From assembly GCF_014066305.1 (NCBI RefSeq), contig NW_023501041.1:620001-684000 (forward strand): a stretch of DNA of 64,000 nucleotides. The letters run 5' to 3'. The notes below the pieces were generated by a model. That model saw only the letters and a list, made by a program, of their open reading frames with translations. It had not been told where the DNA came from and ran no database searches. Each line of letters opens with the position of its first letter. The first letter of the stretch is position 1. Shown here piece by piece: positions 14,839 to 24,948 of the stretch. The translations under genes were made by a program, and so were the position numbers. Source of the DNA: Letharia columbiana. Its lineage: Eukaryota; Ascomycota; Lecanoromycetes; Lecanorales; Parmeliaceae.

Positions 14839-15110
14839 CTATTTATTAAGACTAAAATAATCTATTATTATAACTAAAATAGTCTATTATTACGACTAAA
14901 ATAATCTATTATTACGACTAAAATAGTCTATTATTACGACTAAAACGATCTCTTATTAAAAGACTAAAATAACCTATTATTAAAAGACTAAAATAGCCTC
15001 TTATTAAAAGGCTAAAATGGCCTATTATTAAAAGGCTGAAATGATTTATTATTATTAAGGCTGGAATAGCCTATTATTATTATCGAAGACTAGAATAACC
15101 TTTATCGTTA
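14828..15110. repeat. 22-25-bp minisatellite (gactaaaat...ctattatta)
   Basis: About eleven units of a gactaaaat-(a/g)-(a/g)-tctattatta type repeat. Units toward the right are less mutated (ggctaaaatggcc, ggctggaatagcc), giving a visible mutation gradient within the array. Confidence 0.8.
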
Positions 15111-15177
15111 ATAAGAGTTATATATAGCTTTATTTCTTATTAGATAAACTAAGAGCGTAGCTATAGAGAAGTATCGA

Positions 15178-15318
15178 AATGTAACTTCCGCGTATTTCAG
15201 CTACTATATTTTTTAGCCATTTAATTTTATACTATATTTAGAATCTAATCTCGAAGAGGTTTTAGAGAATTAATTCGTTCGTTCTATATATAATATATCT
15301 GAAATTCTAATAGAAATC
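15178..15318. repeat. Right terminal direct repeat of nested element
   Basis: Right copy of the ~140-bp repeat. It retains more C and G than the left copy and is followed directly by resumed AT-rich relic sequence. Confidence 0.65.
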
Positions 15319-16639
15319 TAAGATATCGAGATATTATTTATTTAATTTTATATTCTCTACGCGATTCGTAATAAAAATATAATATAAGTTTTAATAAATA
15401 TTATTAATAAAAATACTCGACTAATAAGATATAATCTTTATATCTTTTTTATCGAAGTTTTTTAAATTAGCTAATATATAAGATTATTACTTCTTTAACT
15501 ATTATTCTTTATATTTTAAATTTTATTTAAATTTCTTATTTTCTTTAATAAGTTTTATAATATTAATATAATATTTATTATATAAATCTCGAAGTTTATT
15601 ATTAATTTCTTATTTATAAAATAATTAATTATTATTATTATTTAGCTAAATAATAATTATTAATATCTTTATTTTAACTTAAGCGATATTTTAATCGAGT
15701 TCTTTATTTTATTATTAAAGTATTTTAATATTATAATTAATAGTTTAAAAGCTTTTTATTAAAGTTTTTAATTTATTATATTAAGTATTAGAAGTATTAA
15801 TAACGCTTTTTTAAAATTCTATAAATTAGCGATAAAGATAAAGATTATAATTAACTCTTTTTTAATAATATTTATAAATAATATTTTAATATAACTTAAA
15901 TTAAGTTTAATAGTATATCTTTTAAAGATAGAACGCTTTCTCTTATATTATATAAATAATCTAGCTCTATTAATATTTAAAATCTTTTTATCGAAGTTTT
16001 TAAGTTCTTCTAAATAATAATATATTTATAACTTATTTATAACGATTTAACTTTAAGTATTATCTAAATTTAAAGTTAAGAAATATATAGCTAATATTAA
16101 ATTAATAAGCGTATAAAGAAAATTTAATTTAAAATCTATTCCTTTTAATATATTAAAGATTTTTTTTTTAAAATTCTTATTTAATTTAATTAGATTAGTC
16201 TTTATATAAATAAAAGATTTTCTTTTAAATAATCTTTTAAATAGTAAGCTTCTTTAGCTATAACTATTAATTTCTTAATAATATATTCTCTTCTTAATTA
16301 TATATTTAATATAATTAATAAATAAATCGCTATCGTTTTAGAAGAAAGATAAATAATATTATATTAGAGACTTAATAATATATATAATAATTCTATATTA
16401 TAGTATAAAGAGAATATTATCTATATAGAATTATTATAAATATAAGCTTTATAATAAGATAGAAAGATTAAAAGATCTTAATACGCTAAGTCTAATTAGG
16501 CTATAATATAAATAAGATCGTAAGATTATTAAAATCGTAATATCTAGATATATAATAAGTCTATAATAAGTATAATATAGTTAGATTAAAAGTATCTTCG
16601 GGGTAATATCGTATAAAGAATACGAAGTAGATAGCTTTT

Positions 16640-16950
16640 TAATAGAATTCTTAATAAAACCCCTCTATAACGATAGCGAGATATTTCTAAACCCTCTATA
16701 GTAGACTATTAACTCCGCTATATTCTTTATATAAATTCCGCTCTAATAGATAGTAATATAGGCGGACTACGATGGCAAGCCTAAAAGCCTTTCTCGCTCT
16801 ATTCCCCGCTCGACAACGTCGCGTCTTATTTTAGTATAGCGCCCATATAAATATGGCGTAGCCATTCTAAAACTATGTTAACGGTATTTTATTTAGCATT
16901 GACTAAGGTATAGAAGTACCCCGACATCCGACATCCTAGTATATGAGTCT
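16640..16950. other. Less-mutated island inside the AT block
   Basis: This stretch contains intact C and G runs (cggactacgatggcaagcct, ctattccccgctcgacaacg, agtaccccgacatccgacat), unlike the surroundings. It may be single-copy DNA spared by RIP or a younger insertion. No gene is seen in it. Confidence 0.6.
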
Positions 16951-16984
16951 TATCGTTCTTATAATACTTTATAATTTATATAAA

Positions 16985-17150
16985 GAAAGAAGCGAAAAAG
17001 TATAAGGTATATCTATAAGGTAGAGAACTATAATTAATAATAACGAATATCTTTTTAATAGATAGTTAAGCTCGTATTATTAAGTCTTATACTTTATATA
17101 CTTATATTAGCGCTAAATATAATTTAGTTTAAAATTACGATCTAATTATA
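16985..17150. repeat. Repeat family B, copy 1
   Basis: Contains gcgaaaaagtataaggtata, then aacgaatatctttttaatag and ttatacttatattagcgct. It recurs at 17,965-18,217 and 18,218-18,475. Confidence 0.8.
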
Positions 17151-17964
17151 TAGAAATATATTATACTTAATATAGATTACTCTAACGCTAAGATTACTTT
17201 AATATTAATTTTCTTAATTATTCTATCTACTTACTCACATATATATTTATTTAAAACTACTATAATCTATTTTAATCTTTTTAATTACTTTAATCTTAAT
17301 TAACTTTCTAATTCTTTATATAATAGTCTTAAATTACTTAATATTCTTATTTCTAAATATATTATATATTCGAGACTCTTTAATATTTACTCACTTTAAA
17401 GCTCTTAAAGTTCTTTTAATTTTTATTTTCTTACGTATAATAATCTAAGATCGAGTCTAATAAGAATAATAATATCTCTCTTTTAAACTATCGTATTAGT
17501 TTTACTTTTCGAATTATTCGAACTATTATAGCTCGTTAAATAATATTTAATTCTCGCTTAACGAGTAGACTAAAAAAAAATTATAACTTTTATAAACATC
17601 GAACGATAATAAGATATTCTCGATCTATCGAGCCGTTATATATATTAATAAAGAATCTATTTTTTAAAATCTATAAGCGCGTAAGAGTAACTATCTTTAA
17701 GAGAGATTTTATTATAACGATATAGAAGCTAATTATAGAGTACGTTAAATTAAGTAATTAATCGAGTAACTTTAAACTTTATTTCGAGAGTAATAGAGAC
17801 TAAGATCTATTAAATATATTCTTAAATAACGATATATAAGTTAGATATCGTTATAATTATAGTAGATAGATAAGAGATAAATAAATTAAGAAATTAAGAA
17901 AATTAATATTAGAGTAGCCTTAGCGTTAAGATAGCTTATATTAAGTATAGCGTATTTTCATATA

Positions 17965-18475
17965 ATTATCTATTTAATATATAATCTTTAATAGTTAGAT
18001 AATTATCTAAGTAAGTATAAGAAGATCGAGACTCGTATTAATATCGAAGACTAATTTTTAATAAGCGAAAAAGTATAAGATATATCTATGAGATAAAGAA
18101 TTATAACTAATAATAATAACGAATATCTTTTTAATAGATAGTTGAGCTCGTATTACTAAGTCTCGTACTTTATATACTTATATTAACGTTAAATATAATC
18201 GTATTTAAAATTATAATCTATTTATTTAACATATAATCTTTAATAGTTAAATATTTATCTAAGTAAATATAAGAAGATCGAGACTCGTATTAACATCGAA
18301 GGTTAATTTTCAATAAGCGAAAAAGTATAAGATATATCTATGAGGTGGAGAACTATAATTAATAATAACGAATATCTTTTTAATAGATAATTGAGCTCGT
18401 ATTATTAAGTCTTATACTTTATATACTTATATTAGCGTTAAATATAATTTAGTTTAAAATTACGATCTATCTATT
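17965..18475. repeat. Repeat family B, tandem copies 2 and 3 (~254-bp unit)
   Basis: Two head-to-tail units, each running from tatttaa(t/c)atataatcttta through aagaagatcgagactcgtat and gcgaaaaagtataagatata to the ttatacttatatta(g/a)cgttaa tail. The middle of the unit aligns with the unmutated sequence at 20,594-20,690. Confidence 0.8.
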
Positions 18476-18593
18476 AATATATATAAAAGAATAAGATAGA
18501 GCTAAGCTTAAAAATCTTAAATTTATATATATAGCTAATTATTAATTCGAGGTTATTACGTCTTTTAGCTAGACTAACTAAGTTAACTCGCTA
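18472..18593. repeat. Dispersed repeat C, copy 2
   Basis: Partner of 393-510. It is less mutated at its right side (cgaggttattacgtctttt against tagagttactacgctcttt). Confidence 0.75.
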
Positions 18594-19250
18594 GCTCTCT
18601 TAAGCTCCCTTATTAAAAATTTATATATAAAAGTTTTATACTCTAAAATAACCAGCTTTCTATAAATGCTATTTCTTTATAATTTTATAAATTATAGAAC
18701 TTAATATACGCTTTCTAACGATATAAAAATAATAAAGTTTAATCTACTATTAATAAATTAAATTAATATTTAAATATTATAGTTATATTAAACGCGTTCG
18801 AAATTAAATAATAATTCTTTTATCTATTTATTTATATAACTATTATTCTTTTATTACTCTATTAATTCTATTAATTTCATTAATATAAATATAATCGTTC
18901 TCGATACCCCTCGCGGAAACGTTACTAAATATTTCAGGTATATATACCCCTTTTACCTACCTCTTAGAGTCTCTATTAACGCGAATTCGTTATTACTAGT
19001 AATCGAGGCTATAAGCGAGTCTAATAGCTATCTACTATTGCTTATAAACGCGTTAAAAAACTCTTAAAAAAGAGCCCGAACGGATTTATAGCCATCGTTC
19101 TCTTCTATATACTCGACTAGTCGCTTAATTAATATTATCTACTCTATTAGCTCAGTAATTCACTTAATTAGATCGTTAGTTAGTTACTTAGTTATTTACT
19201 CAGTTAGCCACTCAGCTAATTACTTAGTCTATTATCTCTACTATATTAAG

Positions 19251-20175
19251 AAGTAAAAGGAGAAACTATAATAGGTAAATTCGAAGAATACTGCGGAGAA
19301 ATCAAGCGGTAATAAGGTTCTTAGCACCAAGAATACGGCTTAGCTCTCCAAGATCCCACATTATATGCTCTCCACGGTTCTATATTAAATCATTACTTAG
19401 TAAGCGGAGAACATTACTGCAACTTAGCCTATTATCCCTACTGCATTAAGGAGTAAGAGAAGAAACTATAACAGACAAATGTGGAGAACACTGCGGAGAA
19501 CACTATGGAGAACACTGCGGAGAAATCAAGCGGCAACAAGGCCCCCAGCACCAAGAACACGGCTCAGCTCTCCAAGATCCCACATCATATGCTCTCCACG
19601 GTTCCACATCAAATCATTACTCAGTAAGCGGAGAACACCACTGCAACTTAGCCTATCATCCCCACTGTATTAAGAAGTAAGAGGAGGAACTATAACAGGC
19701 AAATGCGGAGAATACTGCGGAGAAACTAAGCGGTAACAAGGCCCCCAGCACCAAGAACACGGCTTAGCTCTCCAAGATCCCATATCATATGCTCTCCACG
19801 GTTCCATATCAAATCATCACTTAGTAAGCGAAGAACACCACTATAACTTAGTCTATTATCCTCACTACATTAAGGAGTAAGAGGAGGAACTATAACAGGC
19901 AAATGCGGAGAACACTGCGGAGAAACCAAGCGGTAATAAGGTCATTATCGTCAAGAACACGGCTCAGCTCTCCAAGATCCCACATCATATCAGTTATCCA
20001 CTCAGTCAGCTACTCAGCTAGCCACTCAGTCTGATACTCTATAAGAGAAGGAGTAAGAGAAGGAACTATAATAGGCAAATGCGGAGAACACTGCGAAGAA
20101 ACCAAGCGGCAACAAGGCCCCCAGCACCAAGAACACGGCTCAGCTCTCTAAGATCCCACGTTATATACTCTCCAA
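19251..20175. repeat. ~200-bp tandem repeat, 5 units
   Basis: Units begin with a (g)gagtaag-ag-gaactataa motif at about 19,251, 19,449, 19,673, 19,875 and 20,047. They share ccaagaacacggctcagctc and ctctccaagatcccacat. The second unit has an extra internal copy of gagaacactgcg. C to T and G to A changes are most numerous in the unit next to the AT block and fewest in the last ones. Any short ORF here is a by-product of the repeat. Confidence 0.9.
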
Positions 20176-20455
20176 TGCATATTTAAACGAATTGAAATCA
20201 TCCGATGTCTACAGCTATTTCATTATTCGACAAATTTCACTGCGGCAGAAGATATTGTGAGATTCACACTACTAATTAGCACGTTGTCTCCATTTCTTTC
20301 CGATATTTCGATACTTCTTGCTATAAGAACATGGCCTTTCTCTATTTTTTGTAGGCAATTATTACGGTTACCTTCTAATTAGGCCTTAGCGCCCCCCACA
20401 TATATGCCTTATATCATAAAGATAAAATAAATTTTATAGGGGGAAAAAAATTAAA
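20176..20455. other. Intergenic, nothing recognised
   Basis: Normal-GC sequence between the tandem array and the poly(A) tract. No ORF, RNA gene or repeat was recognised. Confidence 0.5.
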
Positions 20456-20500
20456 AGAAAAAAAAAAAAAAAAAAAAAAAAAAATTTATTTTAATGGAAG

Positions 20501-20576
<76 letters not shown>
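20456..20576 (+). repeat. Long poly(A) tracts
   Basis: Two A homopolymers, about 25 and 75 bases, are separated by tttattttaatgg. They could be the 3' tail of a non-LTR retrotransposon or processed insertion on the plus strand, although no upstream coding remnant is recognisable. The exact length is unreliable in any assembly. Confidence 0.8.
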
Positions 20577-20577
<1 letters not shown>

Positions 20578-20593
20578 AAAAACTTTAATATAC

Positions 20594-20690
20594 CTTCCTA
20601 AGTGGGCATGAGAAGGCCAAGGGGCGCATGAGAAGGCCGGGGCCCGCACCAACATTGAAGGCCAATTTCCAACATGTTGATTGTTGACCT
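20594..20690. repeat. Unmutated relative of repeat family B
   Basis: Here the sequence reads cctaagtgggcatgagaagg, then ggggcccgcaccaacattga. The family B copies at 18,008 and 18,260 read tctaagtaagtataagaaga and gagactcgtattaa at the same places. Nearly every difference is C to T or G to A, so this short piece shows what the repeat looked like before mutation. Confidence 0.7.
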
Positions 20691-21477
20691 CTCTCATCGT
20701 TAAGCCATAGATGATAGAGGAGGGTTGTTATTTTTATGCCGCCCGGGAACTAAAAATTATCTCAATACCTTAGGTAGTACTTACTTTGAACCTTACCAAA
20801 CAACACTCGCAAACATTATTGTTTCACCATCTCATACCCCTTGTATCCGTCGAAACGGTTACGAGCCCACCAATTGCATCACTTCTGTATCTCTTCTTTT
20901 CAGCATGGGTGCTCAATAAACCAGTCCAGTATGCCGTACCATGGTGATAGCCACCTTACACTGCATGTTGGCCTTCTTGTTTGCTTTTTCATTTGCGTCC
21001 AGAAAGAAGAATCATCACCCACTATCCTTAGGCATCTGTAGGAATGCTCATACATAATACAGTCGCGAAGTCTCACTGTCAGGCGCTGCTGCTAGAGTGT
21101 ACTACCCTGCTGTCTTCGCTCGATAGGATCACAGTCATGCAGTGAGAGCCTCCAACACGACGTTCGTATCCGAGCTTTTAGCCTGTTTTACTTCAACCAC
21201 CAGACTTCCCCGGAAAAGCCAACTTAATGGTTAGCATCTTATTGACAGCAACACGCATGGTGTCGGCGGCTTGTCCATCTACATATGCACAATGCCCAGC
21301 CTGCGAGGAAGCCTCACCTGCTATGTGGCGCCTCGTGTTTGGAAGCATATGGCGCATCTTCGACATAAAGCTGCCTGGCATCGCCCTCACCCATGACTTG
21401 GTCGTTTTTACAGCGATCGCTCCACAGTCTCCAAAACAATAATCCGTCTCTACCATCAAGCCTTGGCTCCACTTACC
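20691..21477. other. Intergenic, nothing recognised
   Basis: Normal-GC sequence upstream of the secreted-protein locus. Only short unconvincing ORFs are present. Confidence 0.5.
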
Positions 21478-22701
21478 ATGAATTACTTTACAATAGCTAC
21501 AGCAACCGTCATTGCTCAACTCGGGCTTGTAGCAAGCTCCCCGTGGGCCCCGTACCCTCCTGGAAACACGGGGCAATGCGTTGTTGAGCCGCAACCCGGC
21601 TATCATTTCACCGTGAGTAACAATAACCGCATTTCTTCCAGTCCTGTCTCCGTGATCTGACAAATAAATCTGCCCAGGCCTTACAAATCTGCACCACTGG
21701 CACTAAATATACGACTGGGCGAAAGAGATAAGCGTTTCGGAATGGAGAAACGATGAGTACTTATTACATGAATGGCTCGCTATACTCGGCCTTCCTCACG
21801 GCAGGCAGCGATCCCACTGTAGCGGTTCCGCAGCCCTGGGATTCTGGCTTTTGGATCAATACAATGCAATACGGAGTATACTTGTCGCCAGGAAACCAAC
21901 CAGACCAGTTTTATCCTCCCACATTTGATTTCGACATCAACACATGCACACAGTATGCATGTCAAGATGACCAGCCCTGCGCGTAGGTACTCGCCTTGTT
22001 CCACTGTGCCAGGCCCTGTAGTTAGTTAACGTTCATCATTAGATTTTGGGGTAATGCCGGTTCACCTTGGGTTCCGTTTGACAGTTCAAACTCTCCGGGT
22101 GCTTTCACGTGGTGGAACGATACTCACCAAAATAATTACGGGCCCGGCAGTGGCTACACCCTCCTCGACTACCTGAGCCAGGAGCAAACCTTGAACGAGC
22201 GTGGCACCACCAACACATGGTTCGACTGCAAGCGAGCCACTCAACCTCCCTGTACTCATGTCGCCGGCATCGTCGTCAACTACCTCTACGACTGCGTCGC
22301 AACGGCCCCTACTACCCTGCCCGCACCCGGAGGTAATGAATACAATTCCGGCCTCAACAATCATCCGTGGGGCTACGCGGTTGTGGCAGGGGAACAATGG
22401 CGCTATTGGGATACTCCTGGAAGCCGTCAAACTGTACTACAAGGATTCTGACATCAGGGCCCTGACCACTCAACCTATATACTGCAATGATAATGGCGGC
22501 CCCGACATCTGTGTCTTCTACCGAGGCGTCGCTACCGGCAACGGATCCACAACATATGATTTGCTGAACAAAATGCACAGTGTTCTGGGTGGCAACTCTT
22601 GTGGGAGCATAGGTGTCGAATATCCAGCGTATAATGTCGAAGCGTATGGCTTTCTGACCGTCGGCCAAAAGGGCCAGGACTGTCTCTCCCCCGACCATTA
22701 A
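21478..22701 (+). pseudogene. Secreted cysteine-rich protein gene, broken
   Basis: An ATG at 21,478 opens a signal-peptide-like N-terminus (hydrophobic from ATVIAQLGL, with small residues before SSPWAPYPPG). Intron 1 is 21,613-21,677 (gtgagt..cag). Intron 2 probably runs from 21,983 to 22,042, joining a coding stretch rich in C, W, Y, N and G. Two lesions are visible: an in-frame TAA at 21,729-21,731, with no GT dinucleotide between 21,678 and it that could splice it out, and a frame change at a run of four G at 22,389-22,392, after which the frame ending at 22,701 continues with a cysteine-rich C-terminus (CVFYRG, GNSCGS). The C-terminus loosely recalls KP4-like/Ecp2-type secreted fungal proteins by cysteine and GxLTV spacing, but that is a guess. 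TAA from CAA would fit RIP leakage from the nearby AT block. An active gene with unusual splicing or a sequencing error remains possible. Confidence 0.6.
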
Positions 22702-24156
22702 ATTACCCTTAACAATTTCGAGGGAACAACCATGACCGCTTGGGCTTGCCAGGGTTTTCCATCTTCTTGAAAGCCTCGCCAGCACTCGTAAGTAGACTCG
22801 CACTCGCCTTGTCGCTTTGACGCCACCGACAGCATCATAGCCCTGTTCGCAGCCAGTCGTCAACCCATCTTGTTCAGCTCTCGTAACGGCTTTGTCTTTC
22901 TCCGTCAAATTTGTTTGTGATAAGCAAGTAGCTACGGAAACCAATTTCGCCCTACGTACATACAAGTTGATAACCCCATATGGAAAAAAATTGATCCACG
23001 CCTGCTCCCCACCAAACCGCGCCCGTGCTTTGCATCTTTCCCCCTCCCATTCACTTCCCAGTCCGATTCCGTACAGCGATCCGCGTACCGTCCAAATCTC
23101 ATCACCCGTCTCGTCCGTTGTCATCCATGCCAATCACACCTCCAGTCGCCACATCCGCATTCTACTTTCCCATGCTGGCTCGCGGGGTAAATACCACAGT
23201 ATCGAGATTGTCGCACCCCAACCCACCCAAATTCAACACCCCCGACTCCTAACATTACGACCGCTCCAGTCCGCTAGCATCGCGTTTGGATCTCGTATCT
23301 CGTTCCCGTTTCCTTCTCCTTCTTTTTCCGACACTTTCGCGTACGTCGAGGGGGATGGTAGAGGGTCTAGTACCTTACCTAGGACCGGATTTCGCGTCGA
23401 CATCACCGCCGCGAGCGAACAAGCTGGGACGCGATGATGGATGGAGTCATGGGAGAGATGGGGAATCAGATTACGGCGGTAGGTGTTGCATTTAGGGGTA
23501 AAGTAGGTGGCTGGGCCACGGACTCTTCACACAACTTCTCCGCCCTGTCATCATGCTACTTTTGAGTGCCCGAAGCCTTTTCATCCGTTCATCTACACGA
23601 TCGATCAATCAGACCCACTCTACCACCCAGACGCCTGAGTAGTGACCGGCGCCGAGCTGAACAGCCGCGGTCCGAGACGATCGTACAACACGGCCTTGTT
23701 CATCATGGGGTTAAAAAAGGTCCGCTAGTTTTTTCGATCCTTCGTTCCATTCCGAGTCTTCTGATTATCCAAGCTTAGTCGATTTCCGTGAACGAGGAGC
23801 GACCGGGTAGAGAAGGGTTCGGAAAGATGAAATAAAGCGCACTGTCGGAACGTTGATAGTAATGAATGAATGAATGAATGAATGGTGCATGTATGAGCCA
23901 GGAGAAATACTTTGTCCCGTCGATGTGTAAAAGGCAAGCACACTTATTGAGACTCAGCTCGACTAGTTGCACGACAGCTGATCAGCCGTTGGCACTGATT
24001 TTTTTTGGGGACTGGGTAGGATTACCTCGATCTGGAACAAAAGATGACGTCTCTTCAGGTTTCTGTGTGTAGACTGAGCCATACTTTGATTGTTCCCTCG
24101 ATTGGTCAGGAGAAAGTAATGCGTATACCGGTACTTAAACATTTACACCACTACAC
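22702..24156. other. Intergenic, 1.45 kb
   Basis: Pyrimidine-rich around 22,990-23,330, with an (atga)n microsatellite at 23,861-23,884. Open frames exist on both strands but show no recognisable domain, codon bias or splice structure, so none is called. Confidence 0.5.
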
Positions 24157-24229
24157 TACCCCGGATTTTAGACCACTTTTTTAGGGGTTTAGACCATTTT
24201 TTTCAGGTGGATTTTTCGGTGGGAAAATA

Positions 24230-24264
24230 AGCGATTTGCCACCAACAGTTGGTGGCAAATCGCT
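24230..24264. repeat. Perfect 17-bp inverted repeat with 1-nt spacer
   Basis: agcgatttgccaccaac is followed by a single a and then its exact reverse complement. The arms extend imperfectly to gtggga/tcccac at 24,219-24,275. Confidence 0.9.
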
Positions 24265-24300
24265 GAAATTCCCACGACCTGACAATAATGCTACCCTGGG

Positions 24301-24320
24301 GTGTGTGTGTGTGTGTGTGT
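24301..24320. repeat. (GT)10 microsatellite
   Basis: Ten uninterrupted gt units inside the MITE-like segment. Confidence 0.95.
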
Positions 24321-24382
24321 AATTCCTACATCCTTCCTACCGTCCTTTCCGATCACGCCGTCGCGGAACCCTACCCCCCCCC

Positions 24383-24404
24383 TTAACCCTAACCCTAGCC
24401 CTTA
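24383..24404. repeat. Interstitial telomere-like repeat
   Basis: ttaaccctaaccctagccct matches the fungal telomere repeat (TTAGGG)n read on the C-strand, with one changed base in the last unit. A run of nine C precedes it. Confidence 0.7.
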
Positions 24405-24548
24405 CACGGTTTTCTCGGGTAATGACTAAGCGGATTTATCAGCCTATTTGGTAGTGGGGGTATTCAGACCCATCCATTTTGTCATAGCTGAAAGTCTGAA
24501 TATTCCACGATTCCACAGCAAAAAAAAAAGTGGTCTGAAACCCCCTTA

Positions 24549-24948
24549 TATATCGATATACACACTAGCATAGAGGATAGACATAGAAGGCCAGGAACGT
24601 TAAAAGCAGTGAGGGGGTCTGGTGAATTGAAGTTCAGGAATGGACTTCGAGAGTGCGGAAAACGGCTGCGGCCAATCCCGATTCTGGTGAGCTTTCCACA
24701 TTTCTCATGGCTTACAAGTCACTTTTTTTGCTGGCTACTCACCACACCCTCGTACCCACAAATTTCTGATTTATAACAGACTGCATGTACTTGATGAATA
24801 GGTAATGAGTCTCGCTCCCTAAAGGGATGGAATGACCGCAGGCATGCCCGTCCTCGGCCATTCAAGTATACACTCCTATAACACCACCGCTGAAGAATAC
24901 AGAACAATAGAAAATCAAAAGCAAAGTCTCCAACACTTGCCACCTTGC
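24549..24948. other. Intergenic / probable 3' UTR of the coiled-coil gene
   Basis: Lies downstream of the minus-strand coiled-coil gene. Nothing else was recognised. Confidence 0.5.

Larger units (their letters stand above)
13888..15318. mobile_element. Short element with ~140-bp terminal direct repeats
   Basis: The sequence at about 13,888-14,027 recurs in direct orientation at about 15,178-15,318. Both copies share a stretch from a gaaat(a/g)taactt motif through ttcgttcgttctatata to ctgaaattctaatag, and most differences are C/T or G/A transitions. The 1.15 kb between them holds only minisatellites and no coding trace. The arrangement resembles a non-autonomous LTR element (TRIM-like) nested in the Ty3/gypsy relic, whose sequence resumes on both sides. 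An agaaat motif beside each outer end may be a target-site remnant, but that is weak. Confidence 0.6.
9300..16370 (-). mobile_element. Ty3/gypsy LTR retrotransposon relic, RIP-mutated
   Basis: Reading the minus strand through stops gives the Ty3/gypsy pol order: reverse transcriptase, RNase H, integrase. At about 11,330-11,680 there is a YLDNILIY motif (YLDD box with one D changed to N, a G to A transition), followed by a KYLELII segment and then FANFY-KF. At about 10,930-11,110 come NIYNKELIAII and LDYKNL-YF, the RNase H core. At about 10,060-10,330 come SKTYKESK and DISINFI, the zinc-binding to core junction of integrase. Many conserved tryptophan, arginine and glutamine codons have become stops, as RIP would produce. 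The 5' part (gag) should lie at higher coordinates, split by the insertion at 13,888-15,318. The LTRs are too mutated to delimit, so the outer bounds are estimates. Confidence 0.8.
1..19250. repeat. AT-rich RIP-degraded repeat block
   Basis: The stretch is overwhelmingly A/T with stops in every frame and no ORF of useful length. The dinucleotides CA and TG are almost missing, whereas CG (often as cgcg or tcgcga) and TA are common. That is the footprint of repeat-induced point mutation, which converts CpA to TpA in duplicated DNA during the sexual cycle of Pezizomycotina. Several repeat families inside it can still be paired with each other and are listed separately. No functional gene is visible. 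The parts not listed separately (for example 1-860, 1,700-2,950, 3,230-5,540, 6,234-8,077 and 18,600-19,250) are also degraded repeats whose class I cannot read. Confidence 0.93.
24157..24548. mobile_element. MITE-like segment with inverted ends
   Basis: The left end (ttttagaccactttttta, near 24,167) is repeated inverted at the right end (aaaaaaagtggtctgaaa, near 24,523-24,540). Inside are a 35-nt perfect palindrome (24,230-24,264), a (gt)10 tract and two to three telomere-like ccctaa units. No ORF is present. The ends are approximate, and no certain target-site duplication was found. Confidence 0.5.

Noticed and set aside
19479..19673. Short ORF starting MWRTLRRTLWRTLRR
   Set aside because: Product of the tandem repeat unit; other units do not keep the frame.
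20491..20697. Minus-strand ORF with a long poly-phenylalanine run
   Set aside because: It is only the poly(A) tract read in reverse; no gene.
22354..23133. 259-codon open frame on the minus strand
   Set aside because: Largely antisense to the secreted-protein locus, with no recognisable domain.
22892..23437. 181-codon open frame on the plus strand
   Set aside because: Low-complexity Ser/Pro/His translation of pyrimidine-rich DNA; no homology or splice support.
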